A stretch of 12,298 bases of DNA from Actinomycetota bacterium (GCA_009706135.1 WLRX01000016.1:1-12298); one strand, 5' to 3'; numbered from the stretch's first letter, positions 1-7,670 are shown. Numbers and translations are program-made. Notes: generated from the letters alone by a model not told the origin.

Positions 1-36
1 ACATTTACAGCCAAGCGCATGCTTGGTTTGAAGTAA
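1..36 (+). CDS. rpmI: 50S ribosomal protein bL35, C-terminal end only (5' part outside window)
   Basis: The frame opening at base 1 reads TFTAKRMLGLK and ends at a TAA at 34-36. A basic tail ending in a K-R-x-L-G-type sequence is typical of the bL35 C-terminus, and bL35 is the expected gene immediately before rplT in the infC-rpmI-rplT operon. Only 11 residues are visible, so the identification rests on tail similarity plus context. The stop codon overlaps the ribosome binding site of rplT (AAGGAG, 35-40), which suggests coupled translation of the two ribosomal proteins. Confidence 0.85.
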   Translation, partial: TFTAKRMLGLK

Positions 37-50
37 GGAGCGTGAATTAA

Positions 51-413
51 ATGGCTAGAGTAAAACGCGGAGTTCACGCAGCAAAGAAGCGTCGCACAAC
101 TCTTGAACGAGCAAGTGGTTATCGCGGACAACGTTCCCGTCTTTTCACTAAGGCCAAGGAGCAAGTCACACACTCAATGGTTTATGCCTTCAATGACCGC
201 AAGGACAAAAAAGGCGACTTTCGCCAGTTGTGGATTCAGCGCATTAACGCTGCAAGCCGTGAAAATGGTTTGACCTATAACCGTTTGATTCAGGGATTAA
301 AGAGCGCAGGAGTAGAAATCGATCGACGTATTCTCTCTGACTTAGCAACTAACGATCCAGCTACATTCAAAGCACTTGTTGATGTGGCTCGTAAGAGTCT
401 TGCATCTGCATAA
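51..413 (+). CDS. rplT: 50S ribosomal protein bL20
   Basis: The 120-residue basic protein begins [15 protein letters not shown] and contains [17 protein letters not shown] (about 23-39) and [24 protein letters not shown] (about 60-83), the hallmark blocks of bL20. Its length matches the family's usual ~117-129 residues. bL20 binds 23S rRNA early in large-subunit assembly; in several bacteria it also represses its own operon, but no such leader structure can be judged here because the upstream operon is cut off. The ATG is supported by AAGGAG at 35-40, ten bases upstream. It follows rpmI by 14 bases and precedes the methyltransferase gene by nine, so co-transcription is likely. Nothing is unusual about the protein. 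Confidence 0.98.
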   Translation: MARVKRGVHAAKKRRTTLERASGYRGQRSRLFTKAKEQVTHSMVYAFNDRKDKKGDFRQLWIQRINAASRENGLTYNRLIQGLKSAGVEIDRRILSDLATNDPATFKALVDVARKSLASA

Positions 414-422
414 ATAGCACTC

Positions 423-1217
423 ATGATCGAGAGCCTTAATTCCCCGCACGTTGGGCGAGTTAAGGCTCTTATCAGTTCTAGAGGTTCTAAAGAACGAAAT
501 GAATCAGGACTTTTTATTGCAGAAGGTATTCAATGTGTTCGCGAAGCGTTGATTTCTTCTGCAGGGCCGAAATTGCAAACTTTATATGTGACCAATGGTG
601 CTTTAGAAAAATTCTCAGAGGTAGTAAATCAAGCACAATGCGAAGTTCTAAGTATCACCGAAGATGTTGCTAGGACTATGTCAGATACCGTTACGCCGCA
701 GGGCTTGATTGCTGTATGTGAGATTCCAGATACTTCGATACAAAATCTAAAACCAGAGGTTAAAAGTAAGTTCATTTATCTCAGCGAAGTTCAAGATCCG
801 GGCAATGCTGGAACAGTTATTCGCTCAGCCGATGCGTTCGGTTTTAACGCGGTTATTACATCGCCCAACAGCGTTGATATCTTCTCTCCAAAAGTTGTTC
901 GTAGCACTGTGGGATCGCTGTGGCACATTCCGGTTTACCAGGACGTGGCGTTAGATGAGATTTTGAATTGGGATTGCACATTCATTGCCCTTGATACTGC
1001 CGCAGAAACTCCGTTATCAATGATTACCTTGGAACGATCAGTGGTTGCAATATTTGGTAACGAAGCTCGTGGTTTGCATAATCTCAAAGGTTTATCTGCA
1101 TCAGTGGATCGAATTACTCCCGTAAGAATTCCTATGCCCGGCAATGCAGAAAGCCTGAATCTATCTGTTGCCGCAAGCATCGTTATGTATCAACTAGCAA
1201 ATATCCCAACTTCCTAA
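423..1217 (+). CDS. TrmH/SpoU-family RNA 2'-O-ribose methyltransferase
   Basis: This 264-residue protein should transfer a methyl group from S-adenosylmethionine to a ribose 2'-OH of rRNA or tRNA. The N-terminal part (about 1-100) resembles the SpoU substrate-binding domain, with GLFIAEG at 29-35. The C-terminal SPOUT knot domain shows all three family motifs: NAGTVIR at 128-134 (Asn128 and the conserved Arg134), FGNEARGL at 211-218, and IPMPGNAESLNLSVAAS at 236-252, which forms the cofactor-binding trefoil knot. The length is normal. Genes of this family commonly sit between rplT and pheS in actinobacteria. The target nucleotide cannot be read from sequence; a 23S rRNA site is the usual assumption (RlmB/TsnR-like). 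No Shine-Dalgarno is visible; the nine-base gap to rplT suggests re-initiation. The start is placed where the family's usual N-terminus begins. Confidence 0.93.
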   Translation: MIESLNSPHVGRVKALISSRGSKERNESGLFIAEGIQCVREALISSAGPKLQTLYVTNGALEKFSEVVNQAQCEVLSITEDVARTMSDTVTPQGLIAVCEIPDTSIQNLKPEVKSKFIYLSEVQDPGNAGTVIRSADAFGFNAVITSPNSVDIFSPKVVRSTVGSLWHIPVYQDVALDEILNWDCTFIALDTAAETPLSMITLERSVVAIFGNEARGLHNLKGLSASVDRITPVRIPMPGNAESLNLSVAASIVMYQLANIPTS

Positions 1218-1222
1218 AGTAC

Positions 1223-1242
1223 GAGGCGTTAGACTCGCCTCC
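1223..1242 (+). promoter_or_regulatory. Putative leaderless promoter of pheS, inside a hairpin-forming repeat
   Basis: GTTAGACT at 1228-1235 contains a TAnnnT-type -10 hexamer (TAGACT, 1230-1235). Seven bases then lead to the pheS ATG at 1243, so transcription would start on or next to the A of the start codon. No good -35 is visible at the expected distance. There is no Shine-Dalgarno within normal range, which fits leaderless translation, common in actinobacteria. The same bases form an inverted repeat: GAGGCG (1223-1228), a 7-base loop, CGCCTC (1236-1241). In a read-through transcript from rplT this would fold directly in front of the start codon. The promoter call is inference from pattern. 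Confidence 0.5.
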
Positions 1243-2250
1243 ATGAATGCGCAAGAAATTAAAGGTTGGGTGGATTCGGCTGATTCGGCCTTTAAGGCTT
1301 GCACGTCTCTCGATGATTTAAAGAGTGCGCGTTTGCTTCACACCGGGGATAAATCATCCATTTCTGGAGCCTCCCGGTCTTTAGGATCTCTCTCACCGGA
1401 TGAAAAAATCTCATTAGGAAAACTTGTTGGAGAAGCCAAAGCCTCCATTGCACTCTCCTTAGAAGCAGCCACTAAACGTTTAGAAAATGAACGCGATAAA
1501 AAAATGCTCGCTGAAGAAATCGTTGATATCACTCTTCCGGTGCGGCGAAATCATCAGGGTGGGTTACACCCCATCAGCATTATTAAAAATGATATTTCAG
1601 ATTTTTTTATTGAGCAGGGTTATTTTGTAGAAGAAGGTCCTGAATTGGAATCAGGTTGGCTCAATTTTGACGCGCTAAACATTCCTGTTGATCATCCAGC
1701 AAGAACTATGCAAGATACTTTTTTCGTAGAACCCTTGGAATCCGGCATGGTCTTACGTACTCATACATCGCCTGTGCAAATCAGGACGATGCTCACCAAG
1801 CAACCGCCTATTTATGTCATTTGTCCCGGTAGAACTTTTAGAGCTGATGAATTAGATGCCACCCATAGTCCGGTGTTTCATCAAGTTGAAGGATTAGTAG
1901 TTGATCGCGGAATCACTATGGCTCATTTGAAAGGCACGCTGGATAACTTTGCTAGGTACATGTTTGGTCCTGATGTCACTACTCGTTTGCGTCCATCCTT
2001 CTTTCCGTTTACTGAACCAAGTGCTGAAGTAGATGTATTTTTCAATGGAAGATGGATCGAGTGGGGTGGTTGCGGAATGGTTAACCCACGTGTTCTGCAA
2101 ACATGCGGTATTGATACAAATGAGTTCAGTGGGTTTGCATTTGGCATGGGACTTGAAAGAACGTTGATGGTTCGCCATGGAATAACAGATATGCATGACA
2201 TCGTTGAAGGCGATTTACGATTCACAAGACAATTCGGAGTGGGGCTGTAA
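1243..2250 (+). CDS. pheS: Phenylalanyl-tRNA synthetase alpha subunit
   Basis: The 335-residue catalytic subunit of the alpha2-beta2 enzyme activates phenylalanine with ATP and charges tRNA-Phe in the cytoplasm. Residues 1-90 form the N-terminal coiled-coil tRNA-binding arm. The class II core begins near 95 and carries NFDALNIPVDHPART (141-155), THTSPVQIR (173-181), the motif 2 region FRADELDATHSPVFHQVEGL (199-218), FFPFTEPS (253-260) and motif 3 GFAFGMGLER (297-306). Length is slightly below the usual ~340-350 and nothing essential seems missing. The ATG follows the putative leaderless -10 and gives a normal N-terminus. The stop TAA shares one base with the pheT ATG, so the two subunits are translationally coupled. 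Confidence 0.98.
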   Translation: MNAQEIKGWVDSADSAFKACTSLDDLKSARLLHTGDKSSISGASRSLGSLSPDEKISLGKLVGEAKASIALSLEAATKRLENERDKKMLAEEIVDITLPVRRNHQGGLHPISIIKNDISDFFIEQGYFVEEGPELESGWLNFDALNIPVDHPARTMQDTFFVEPLESGMVLRTHTSPVQIRTMLTKQPPIYVICPGRTFRADELDATHSPVFHQVEGLVVDRGITMAHLKGTLDNFARYMFGPDVTTRLRPSFFPFTEPSAEVDVFFNGRWIEWGGCGMVNPRVLQTCGIDTNEFSGFAFGMGLERTLMVRHGITDMHDIVEGDLRFTRQFGVGL

Positions 2251-4706
2251 TGCGCGCACCATTGTCTTGGTTAAGAGAATTTGTTGAAATTCCAAAGAAT
2301 TTGTCGACCGATGACATCGCCCAAGGTCTAGTGCGAGTTGGATTTGAGGTCGAAGAAATAATTGAGCAAGGTAAAGATGTTCAAGGTTCATTAGTTTTTG
2401 CCGAAGTTCTTTCTATCGAGGAAGTTACCGAATTCAAGAAACCTATCCGGTACGTTGGTTTGGACTGTGGTGAGAAGCAAACTCGTTTCGTAATATGTGG
2501 TGCAACAAATTTCAATGTCGGCGATATTGTTGTTGTGGCCCTGCCGGGCGCAGTACTTCCTGGCGATTTCCATATTGCAGCCCGCGAAACATATGGAAAA
2601 ACCTCCAATGGCATGATTTGCTCATCCAAAGAATTAGGTTTGAGTGATGATCACGCTGGCATTATGGCTTTTAGTAAAAATCAGGTTTCAACTAAGGATG
2701 ACGTAAGACAAACATTGCACGTTGATGATGTAATTTTCGACATTGCTGTTAATCCTGATCGTGGATATGCACTTAGCATCAGGGGAGTAGCACGTGAAAT
2801 TGCGGGAGCTTTTGGTTTGAAATTCACTGATCCCGTAGAAGCTTTACGATCGCTATCTTTTGTTAATACTGGCAAGGGTGTTCAGCCGAAGATTGATGAA
2901 AAGGATTGTGCGTCAGTTTTCTATATTCGAACAATGTCTCATTTTGATTCAAGTGCCTTAACACCTGTGTGGATGCGTCGCAGAATAGAAAAGATGGGTA
3001 TGCGTTCAATCTCTTTGGTTGTAGATGTTACGAACTACGTAATGCTCGAACTAGGCCAACCACTTCATGCTTTTGATCGGCATAAGATAAAGGGAAACTT
3101 GCATTTGAAGCGCGCTGGCAAGTCAGAGAAGTTCACAACTTTGGATGGACAAATTCGCACATTAGATCCTATGGATTTAATGGTGACAGATGATGAAAAA
3201 CCTCTTGCACTAGCTGGCACCATGGGTGGGGCTTCTTCCGAAATTACTGAGAGTACAACTGAAATTGCACTTGAAGCTGTGCGGTTTGATCCAATCGCCG
3301 TAGCTCAAAATTCTCGCCGGCATAAGTTATCTTCAGAAGCATCACGCAGATTAGAACGCGGAGTTGATCCTTCGCTAGCAGAGTTCGCCTCGGCACGTTT
3401 TGTTCAATTACTGACTGAAAATAGTTCGGCTCAACATGTTGAAACAGCATTTACTGGTGAGGCTAAGTTTCCACCAACTTTTAGCATAGATCCCCATGAC
3501 GTCTCAAAGATCCTAGGTTTTGAAGTAAAACCTGAAGAAGTTGCCAGAACTTTGCGTGTAGTGGGCTGCGATGTGGATGAGAAGAAGTGGGTTATCGATC
3601 CACCATCATGGCGAGCGGATTTAGTGAATACATCTGATATCGCAGAGGAAGTTGCACGCATTATTGGATATGAATCTATACCTTCGATACTTCCGAATCG
3701 GCCTTTGCACGCATCCTTAACATCCTTACAAAAACGACGTCGGGTTATTGCGCAGTACTTAGCCAATCGAGGATTTGCTGAAGTTTTAACTTTCCCCTTT
3801 ACAAATCAGAAGACAATAGATGACATGGGCTTTGTTGGCCCTCGTGCGGCAACGTATGCAATTGTCAATCCGATGTCGGATGAAAATCCACTACTAAGAG
3901 TCCATTTAATTCCGGGTTTGATAGAAGTGGCGGCACGAAACATCAGTCGTGGCGCTAAGAGTTTTGCGATTTTTGAGATGGGGTCAATTTTTAGAAGTTC
4001 ACAAAAGTTGGAAACTTCAGTTAGTCCTGATGTTGTAAAGCGTCCTTCTGCAGATGTAATTTCTAAGATATTTGCTTCCGTACCCGAGCAAACTGAGATG
4101 GTTTCAGGATTGTTGATCGGTAAGAAGGAGGAAGACTCTTGGCAAGGAAAATCGGCAGATTACGGTTGGAATGATGCAATAGCGTTTGCACAAGAAATTC
4201 TCGAGCTCGCTCATTTAGATTATGAAGTAAAGCGTTCGGATCTAGCGCCGTGGCATCCGGGACGTTGCGCTGAACTTATCGTGGACGGAAAAGTTGTTGC
4301 ACATGCTGGAGAAATTCATCCGCGTATTCTTAGTCAATACAACTTGCCTGCCCGCTCCAGTGCATTTTCAATTAATTTAGGAGCACTACCAGAATCCGAG
4401 ATGGTTCGCCCTTATAGAGTTGGCGTGATGCCTGCTGCAATGCAAGATGTTGCCCTGATAGTTGATTCAACAGTTACAGCATTGCAGGTACAGGAGGCTC
4501 TCATGGAAGGTGCCGGTGATCTCCTAGAATCTATTTCTCTCTTCGATCGATACGACAAGGTTGGAGATGGAAAAGTTTCTTTGGCTTTCACTCTTACATT
4601 TAGAGCACCAGATAGAACCCTCACAAGCGAAGAAGTTTCCTCGATGCGTGAATCAGCCACCAATCTGGCATCAAAGCGTTGTGGTGCGGTGGTTAGAACT
4701 GCATAA
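2250..4706 (+). CDS. pheT: Phenylalanyl-tRNA synthetase beta subunit
   Basis: The 818-residue beta subunit has the full bacterial domain set. It starts MRAPLSWLREFVEIP. An EMAP-II-like OB-fold tRNA-binding domain spans about 40-150 (VICGATNFNVGD, 81-92). The B3/B4 editing domain spans about 215-385 (DVTNYVMLELGQPLHAFD, 259-276; SSEASRRLERGVD, 361-373). The B5 domain spans about 405-475 (PPSWRADL, 451-458; EEVARIIGYE, 466-475). A catalytically inactive synthetase-like core covers about 490-710. The C-terminal FDX-ACB anticodon-binding domain spans about 724-818 (FRAPDRTLTSEEV, 784-796). It recognises tRNA-Phe and removes mischarged tyrosine. Translation is coupled to pheS through the TAATG overlap; GGAG at 2236-2239 may help initiation. 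The last codons overlap the first ARG-box-like repeat of the argC operator, leaving no room for a separate terminator. Confidence 0.98.
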   Translation: MRAPLSWLREFVEIPKNLSTDDIAQGLVRVGFEVEEIIEQGKDVQGSLVFAEVLSIEEVTEFKKPIRYVGLDCGEKQTRFVICGATNFNVGDIVVVALPGAVLPGDFHIAARETYGKTSNGMICSSKELGLSDDHAGIMAFSKNQVSTKDDVRQTLHVDDVIFDIAVNPDRGYALSIRGVAREIAGAFGLKFTDPVEALRSLSFVNTGKGVQPKIDEKDCASVFYIRTMSHFDSSALTPVWMRRRIEKMGMRSISLVVDVTNYVMLELGQPLHAFDRHKIKGNLHLKRAGKSEKFTTLDGQIRTLDPMDLMVTDDEKPLALAGTMGGASSEITESTTEIALEAVRFDPIAVAQNSRRHKLSSEASRRLERGVDPSLAEFASARFVQLLTENSSAQHVETAFTGEAKFPPTFSIDPHDVSKILGFEVKPEEVARTLRVVGCDVDEKKWVIDPPSWRADLVNTSDIAEEVARIIGYESIPSILPNRPLHASLTSLQKRRRVIAQYLANRGFAEVLTFPFTNQKTIDDMGFVGPRAATYAIVNPMSDENPLLRVHLIPGLIEVAARNISRGAKSFAIFEMGSIFRSSQKLETSVSPDVVKRPSADVISKIFASVPEQTEMVSGLLIGKKEEDSWQGKSADYGWNDAIAFAQEILELAHLDYEVKRSDLAPWHPGRCAELIVDGKVVAHAGEIHPRILSQYNLPARSSAFSINLGALPESEMVRPYRVGVMPAAMQDVALIVDSTVTALQVQEALMEGAGDLLESISLFDRYDKVGDGKVSLAFTLTFRAPDRTLTSEEVSSMRESATNLASKRCGAVVRTA

Positions 4707-4735
4707 TTATGCATATAATTGCATAATTAGTCATC
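4698..4735 (+). promoter_or_regulatory. Putative ArgR operator: three overlapping ARG-box-like sites, 10-bp period
   Basis: Three copies of TGCAT-N4-nTGCA-like sites lie in register. Site 1 is TGCATAATTATGCA (4700-4713), a perfect palindrome. Site 2 is TGCATATAATTGCA (4710-4723), nearly symmetric. Site 3 is TGCATAATTAGTCA (4720-4733), with a weaker right half. Their form matches the known ARG-box consensus (TGAATwwwwATTCA in enterics; TGCAT half-sites in actinobacteria). As 18-bp boxes, sites 1 and 3 are separated by two bases, close to the 2-3 bp spacing of paired boxes bound by an ArgR hexamer. The array starts inside the last codons of pheT and covers the argC promoter elements, and argR lies in the downstream operon, so arginine-dependent repression is the likely role. 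Confidence 0.8.
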
Positions 4736-4753
4736 ACCAGTTAGGCTGACAGC
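4719..4753 (+). promoter_or_regulatory. Putative argC promoter (TTGCAT-17 bp-TAGGCT), near-leaderless
   Basis: TTGCAT (4719-4724) and TAGGCT (4742-4747) are spaced 17 bp and look like an actinobacterial -35/-10 pair. The six bases after the -10 lead straight to the argC ATG at 4754, so the transcript would begin at or within a base or two of the start codon. The -10 context GTTAGGCT resembles GTTAGACT before pheS. The -35 lies inside ARG-box-like site 3, so bound ArgR would occlude it. An alternative is TATAAT at 4714-4719, also inside the array, which would give a ~28-base leader but has a poor -35. The two cannot be separated from sequence alone. Confidence 0.55.
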
Positions 4754-5773
4754 ATGAAGACGGTAGTGTTAGGTGCCAGCGGTTACGCAGGTGGAGAGCT
4801 CTTGCGTTTATTGGCAATTCATCCTCATTTGCAGGTTGTTCAAGTAAGCGCCCATAGCAATGCCGGAGAGTTAATTACGTCGGTGCATCCGCATCTAACT
4901 ACTTACCAAGGTCAAAAATTTCAAGCAATTGAATCTATAAACTTTGAGCAGATTGACGTTGCATTTGTAGCTCTGCCACATGGCCAGTCGGCCAGTGTAG
5001 TTAAGAATATTTCTAGTCGTACAAAAGTGATTGATCTTGGCGCCGATTTTCGACTCAGCGATTCCGCTCAATGGAGTAAATATTATGACGGAGAGCACGC
5101 CGGAGTATGGACGTATGGTTTACCTGAAATCCCGGGACAAAGAGAGAAAATATCTAAGTGCGTACAAGTTTCAAATCCAGGTTGTTATGCCACATCGATT
5201 ATCACTGGTTTACTGCCTGCGTTAGGGATCATTGATGTTTCAGATATTGTCATAGTTGCAGCCTCAGGTACAACAGGTGCCGGAAGAAATGCAAAGATCA
5301 ATCTCATTGGAAGCGAAGTAATGGGATCTTTAACATCCTATAAATTTGGGGGCATCCACCAACATACGCCTGAAATAGAGCAAGCATTAAGTAATTCTTC
5401 AGGTAAGGATGTCAAAATTTCTTTTACTCCAATCTTGGTCCCTATGCCTAGAGGAATTCTTTCCACGATTACGGCGCGTTTAAATACAAGCATTTCCACT
5501 GAACAAGTTAATGCGCTGTATGCAAAGTTTTATGAGGCAGAGTATTTCGTCGATGTGTTGCCAGTAGGTCAATTACCGAAGACTGGTTCTTTAACAGGAT
5601 CCAATAAGATTCAAATTCAGGTATCAGTTGATGAACATGTTCAGAGACTAGTTATAAGTGTTGCGCTGGATAATTTAGGAAAAGGTGCGGCAAGTCAGGC
5701 TATCCAGAATGCTAATTTGATGTGTGGTTTTCATGAAGGTTCTGGATTATCTACTGATGGACTTGGAACGTGA
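4754..5773 (+). CDS. argC: N-acetyl-gamma-glutamyl-phosphate reductase
   Basis: The 339-residue enzyme reduces N-acetylglutamyl-5-phosphate to the semialdehyde with NADPH, the third step of ornithine synthesis. The N-terminal Rossmann fold shows GASGYAGGE (8-16), followed by VIDLGADFRL (92-101). The active site is SNPGCYAT (140-147), with Cys144 the nucleophile that forms the thioester. IHQHTPEIEQ (201-210) holds the conserved substrate-binding histidines, and FTPILVPMPRGIL (224-236) is the family's dimer/active-site loop. Length is typical (~340). It is the first gene of the arginine operon, directly behind the ARG-box array. Its stop overlaps the argJ start by four bases (GTGA). There is no strong ribosome binding site, consistent with a leaderless or very short-leader mRNA. 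Confidence 0.97.
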   Translation: MKTVVLGASGYAGGELLRLLAIHPHLQVVQVSAHSNAGELITSVHPHLTTYQGQKFQAIESINFEQIDVAFVALPHGQSASVVKNISSRTKVIDLGADFRLSDSAQWSKYYDGEHAGVWTYGLPEIPGQREKISKCVQVSNPGCYATSIITGLLPALGIIDVSDIVIVAASGTTGAGRNAKINLIGSEVMGSLTSYKFGGIHQHTPEIEQALSNSSGKDVKISFTPILVPMPRGILSTITARLNTSISTEQVNALYAKFYEAEYFVDVLPVGQLPKTGSLTGSNKIQIQVSVDEHVQRLVISVALDNLGKGAASQAIQNANLMCGFHEGSGLSTDGLGT

Positions 5774-6912
5774 GGCTTCCTCAAGGATTCGTAGCGTCTG
5801 CAACTGCTGCTGGCTTGAAAAGTTCTGGTGCAAAAGATCTGACACTCATTGTTAATCAAGGTCCTTCACAATGGGCATCGGCAGTTTTTACTTCTAATCA
5901 AGTAGTAGCCGCTCCAGTTTTATGGAGTAAAGAAGTTATTAAAGGTTCTGTTGTTAAGGCAGTTGTTCTAAACTCCGGTGGCGCTAACGCTTGTACTGGT
6001 CCGAAAGGTTTTCAAGACACTCACTCAACAGCTGAGCATGTTGCAAGGTTACTCAATCATTCATCTTCTGAAGTTTTCATCTGTTCGACAGGGATGATCG
6101 GTGAGTTTTTGCCTATGGAAAGGATTTTAAGCGGATTAGATGTACTTTCGAAGAACTTATCTAATGATTCTTTGTTGGATTGTGCACATGCGATTATGAC
6201 CACTGATTCTGTCCCCAAGATTTCAAACATTAGTAAGAACGGCGTTCAGGTAAGTGGTATTGCAAAAGGTGCTGGAATGTTGGCACCGGCTTTGGCAACG
6301 ATGCTCTGTGTGATTTTAACTGACGCTCTTTTGCCGGCTGATGCTAAGCAAATTTTTGAAGAAACGGTGGATAAAACCTTTAACCGAATAGATTCTGATG
6401 GATGTACTTCCACCAATGACACCATTCTTTTGATGTCATCTGGTGCAAGTGGAGTTCAATTAACTCAGGAACAATGCGCGTCGATGCTTGAAGAAACATG
6501 TTCATCCTTGGCAGATCAGTTAATTGCAGATGCTGAAGGTTCTACTAAGACGATTGAAATTAATGTAGTCAATGCTCGTTCCGTAAATGATGCGGTCAAT
6601 GTTGGACGAGTATGTGCCAGAAATAACTTACTAAAGGCTGCAATATTTGGGGGAGATCCAAATTGGGGTCGAGTCTTGGCCGCTGTAGGAACGGCAGATG
6701 CATTCATGGATCCGAACATCATCGACGTGACTCTGAATGGAATTCAAGTGTGTGTATCGAGTGCTCCAGGGGCCGAAAAATCTAATGTTTCTTTCGAACC
6801 AAGGTTGGTTGTTATCGAGATAGATCTAAAAGTAGGCGCTTCGTGCGCAACGATAAAAACAAATGATTTATCCCATGCCTACGTACACGAGAATTCTGCC
6901 TACTCCACATGA
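5770..6912 (+). CDS. argJ: Glutamate N-acetyltransferase / ornithine acetyltransferase (ArgJ)
   Basis: ArgJ transfers the acetyl group of N-acetylornithine to glutamate, releasing ornithine and renewing N-acetylglutamate (cyclic pathway). Some members also use acetyl-CoA; which applies here cannot be told from sequence. The 380-residue precursor is cleaved by itself into alpha and beta chains. The cleavage motif is ALATML, with Ala176-Thr177 the scissile bond and Thr177 the catalytic nucleophile. Other family blocks are KGAGM (166-170), TSTNDT (213-218), GGDPNWGR (294-301) and the C-terminal YVHENSAYST. The GTG start at 5770 is the only suitable one, because an in-frame stop lies at 5755-5757. 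It makes the N-terminus a few residues shorter than many homologues. It overlaps argC and argB by four bases each. Confidence 0.97.
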   Translation: MRLPQGFVASATAAGLKSSGAKDLTLIVNQGPSQWASAVFTSNQVVAAPVLWSKEVIKGSVVKAVVLNSGGANACTGPKGFQDTHSTAEHVARLLNHSSSEVFICSTGMIGEFLPMERILSGLDVLSKNLSNDSLLDCAHAIMTTDSVPKISNISKNGVQVSGIAKGAGMLAPALATMLCVILTDALLPADAKQIFEETVDKTFNRIDSDGCTSTNDTILLMSSGASGVQLTQEQCASMLEETCSSLADQLIADAEGSTKTIEINVVNARSVNDAVNVGRVCARNNLLKAAIFGGDPNWGRVLAAVGTADAFMDPNIIDVTLNGIQVCVSSAPGAEKSNVSFEPRLVVIEIDLKVGASCATIKTNDLSHAYVHENSAYST

Positions 6913-7670
6913 TCATTATTAAATTCGGTGGCCATGCCATGAATGACACACAGGGTATTTTCGCCGCTGCAATTAAATCAGCTCTTTCAAAAGGCGAACA
7001 AGTAATAGTTGTCCATGGTGGCGGTCCCCAGATCAACGCCGAACTAAAGAGTCGCAGTCTTGAAAGCACGTTCGTTAATGGGTATCGCTTCACTACCGAT
7101 GAAATCTTCGATGTTGTAGATGAGGTGTTATCGAAGGTTGTGGGTCCAGAGGTTGCTAATAAATTGTTTCTTGCTGGAGTTAACGCTCAGGCGATTTCCG
7201 GCAAACAATCCGAAATTTTATTTGCAGAAGGCATAGTTGGATTGGGCAAAGTTGGACGCATAAAGCGAGTTGATGTTTCAAGCATTGATCAGCTACTCGA
7301 GCAAAGAATTGTTCCGGTGATTGCACCGATCGCAGTAGATGTCGCAGGGGGCACTGGTTTGAACATCAATGCTGATCTTGCAGCTGCCGCTATTTCAGGT
7401 GCGTATCCCGATTCGACACTTATCATCATGACTGATGTTGCAGGGATCTATCGCAAGTGGCCTGATAAGAGTTCTTTAATTGCGAGAATATCAGCTCACG
7501 AACTCGAGCAATTAAAACCAATTTTCGCAGACGGAATGTTGCCCAAAGTGGACGCAACTTTGGAAGCCATTGCTGCAGGTGCACAATCAGTTCGAATAAT
7601 TGACGGAACTGATGATGGCAGTTTTGCTGCAGCCCTTGAGGGTAGCGGTGGAACTCTGGTGTACGCATGA
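6909..7670 (+). CDS. argB: N-acetylglutamate kinase, short form
   Basis: This amino-acid-kinase-family enzyme phosphorylates N-acetylglutamate with ATP, the second step of ornithine synthesis. Seen are the N-terminal IIIKFGGHAM (2-11), the glycine-rich loop VVHGGGPQI (34-42), GYRFT (58-62), LNINADLAAAAI (151-162) and MTDVAGIY (174-181). At 253 residues it starts directly at the first beta strand and lacks the ~20-40-residue N-terminal helix of arginine-inhibited hexameric kinases. The C-terminal end (DGTDDGSFAAALEGSGGTLVYA) also departs from the HALLLEIFT-x-x-GIGT-like ending of sensitive enzymes. This suggests an arginine-insensitive dimer like that of E. coli, as inference. The ATG overlaps the argJ stop (ATGA), so no upstream extension in frame is expected. 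Confidence 0.96.
   Translation: MIIIKFGGHAMNDTQGIFAAAIKSALSKGEQVIVVHGGGPQINAELKSRSLESTFVNGYRFTTDEIFDVVDEVLSKVVGPEVANKLFLAGVNAQAISGKQSEILFAEGIVGLGKVGRIKRVDVSSIDQLLEQRIVPVIAPIAVDVAGGTGLNINADLAAAAISGAYPDSTLIIMTDVAGIYRKWPDKSSLIARISAHELEQLKPIFADGMLPKVDATLEAIAAGAQSVRIIDGTDDGSFAAALEGSGGTLVYA

Noticed and set aside
11..26. Perfect inverted repeat CCAAGC-GCAT-GCTTGG, like a terminator stem
   Set aside because: It lies inside the last codons of rpmI, has no T-run after it and sits just before the rplT ribosome binding site, where termination would make no sense. Attenuation cannot be excluded but nothing else supports it.
4561..4749. 62-residue plus-strand frame over the pheT end and operator
   Set aside because: It is out of frame with the conserved FDX-ACB domain of pheT and runs through the ARG-box array; no homology is recognisable.
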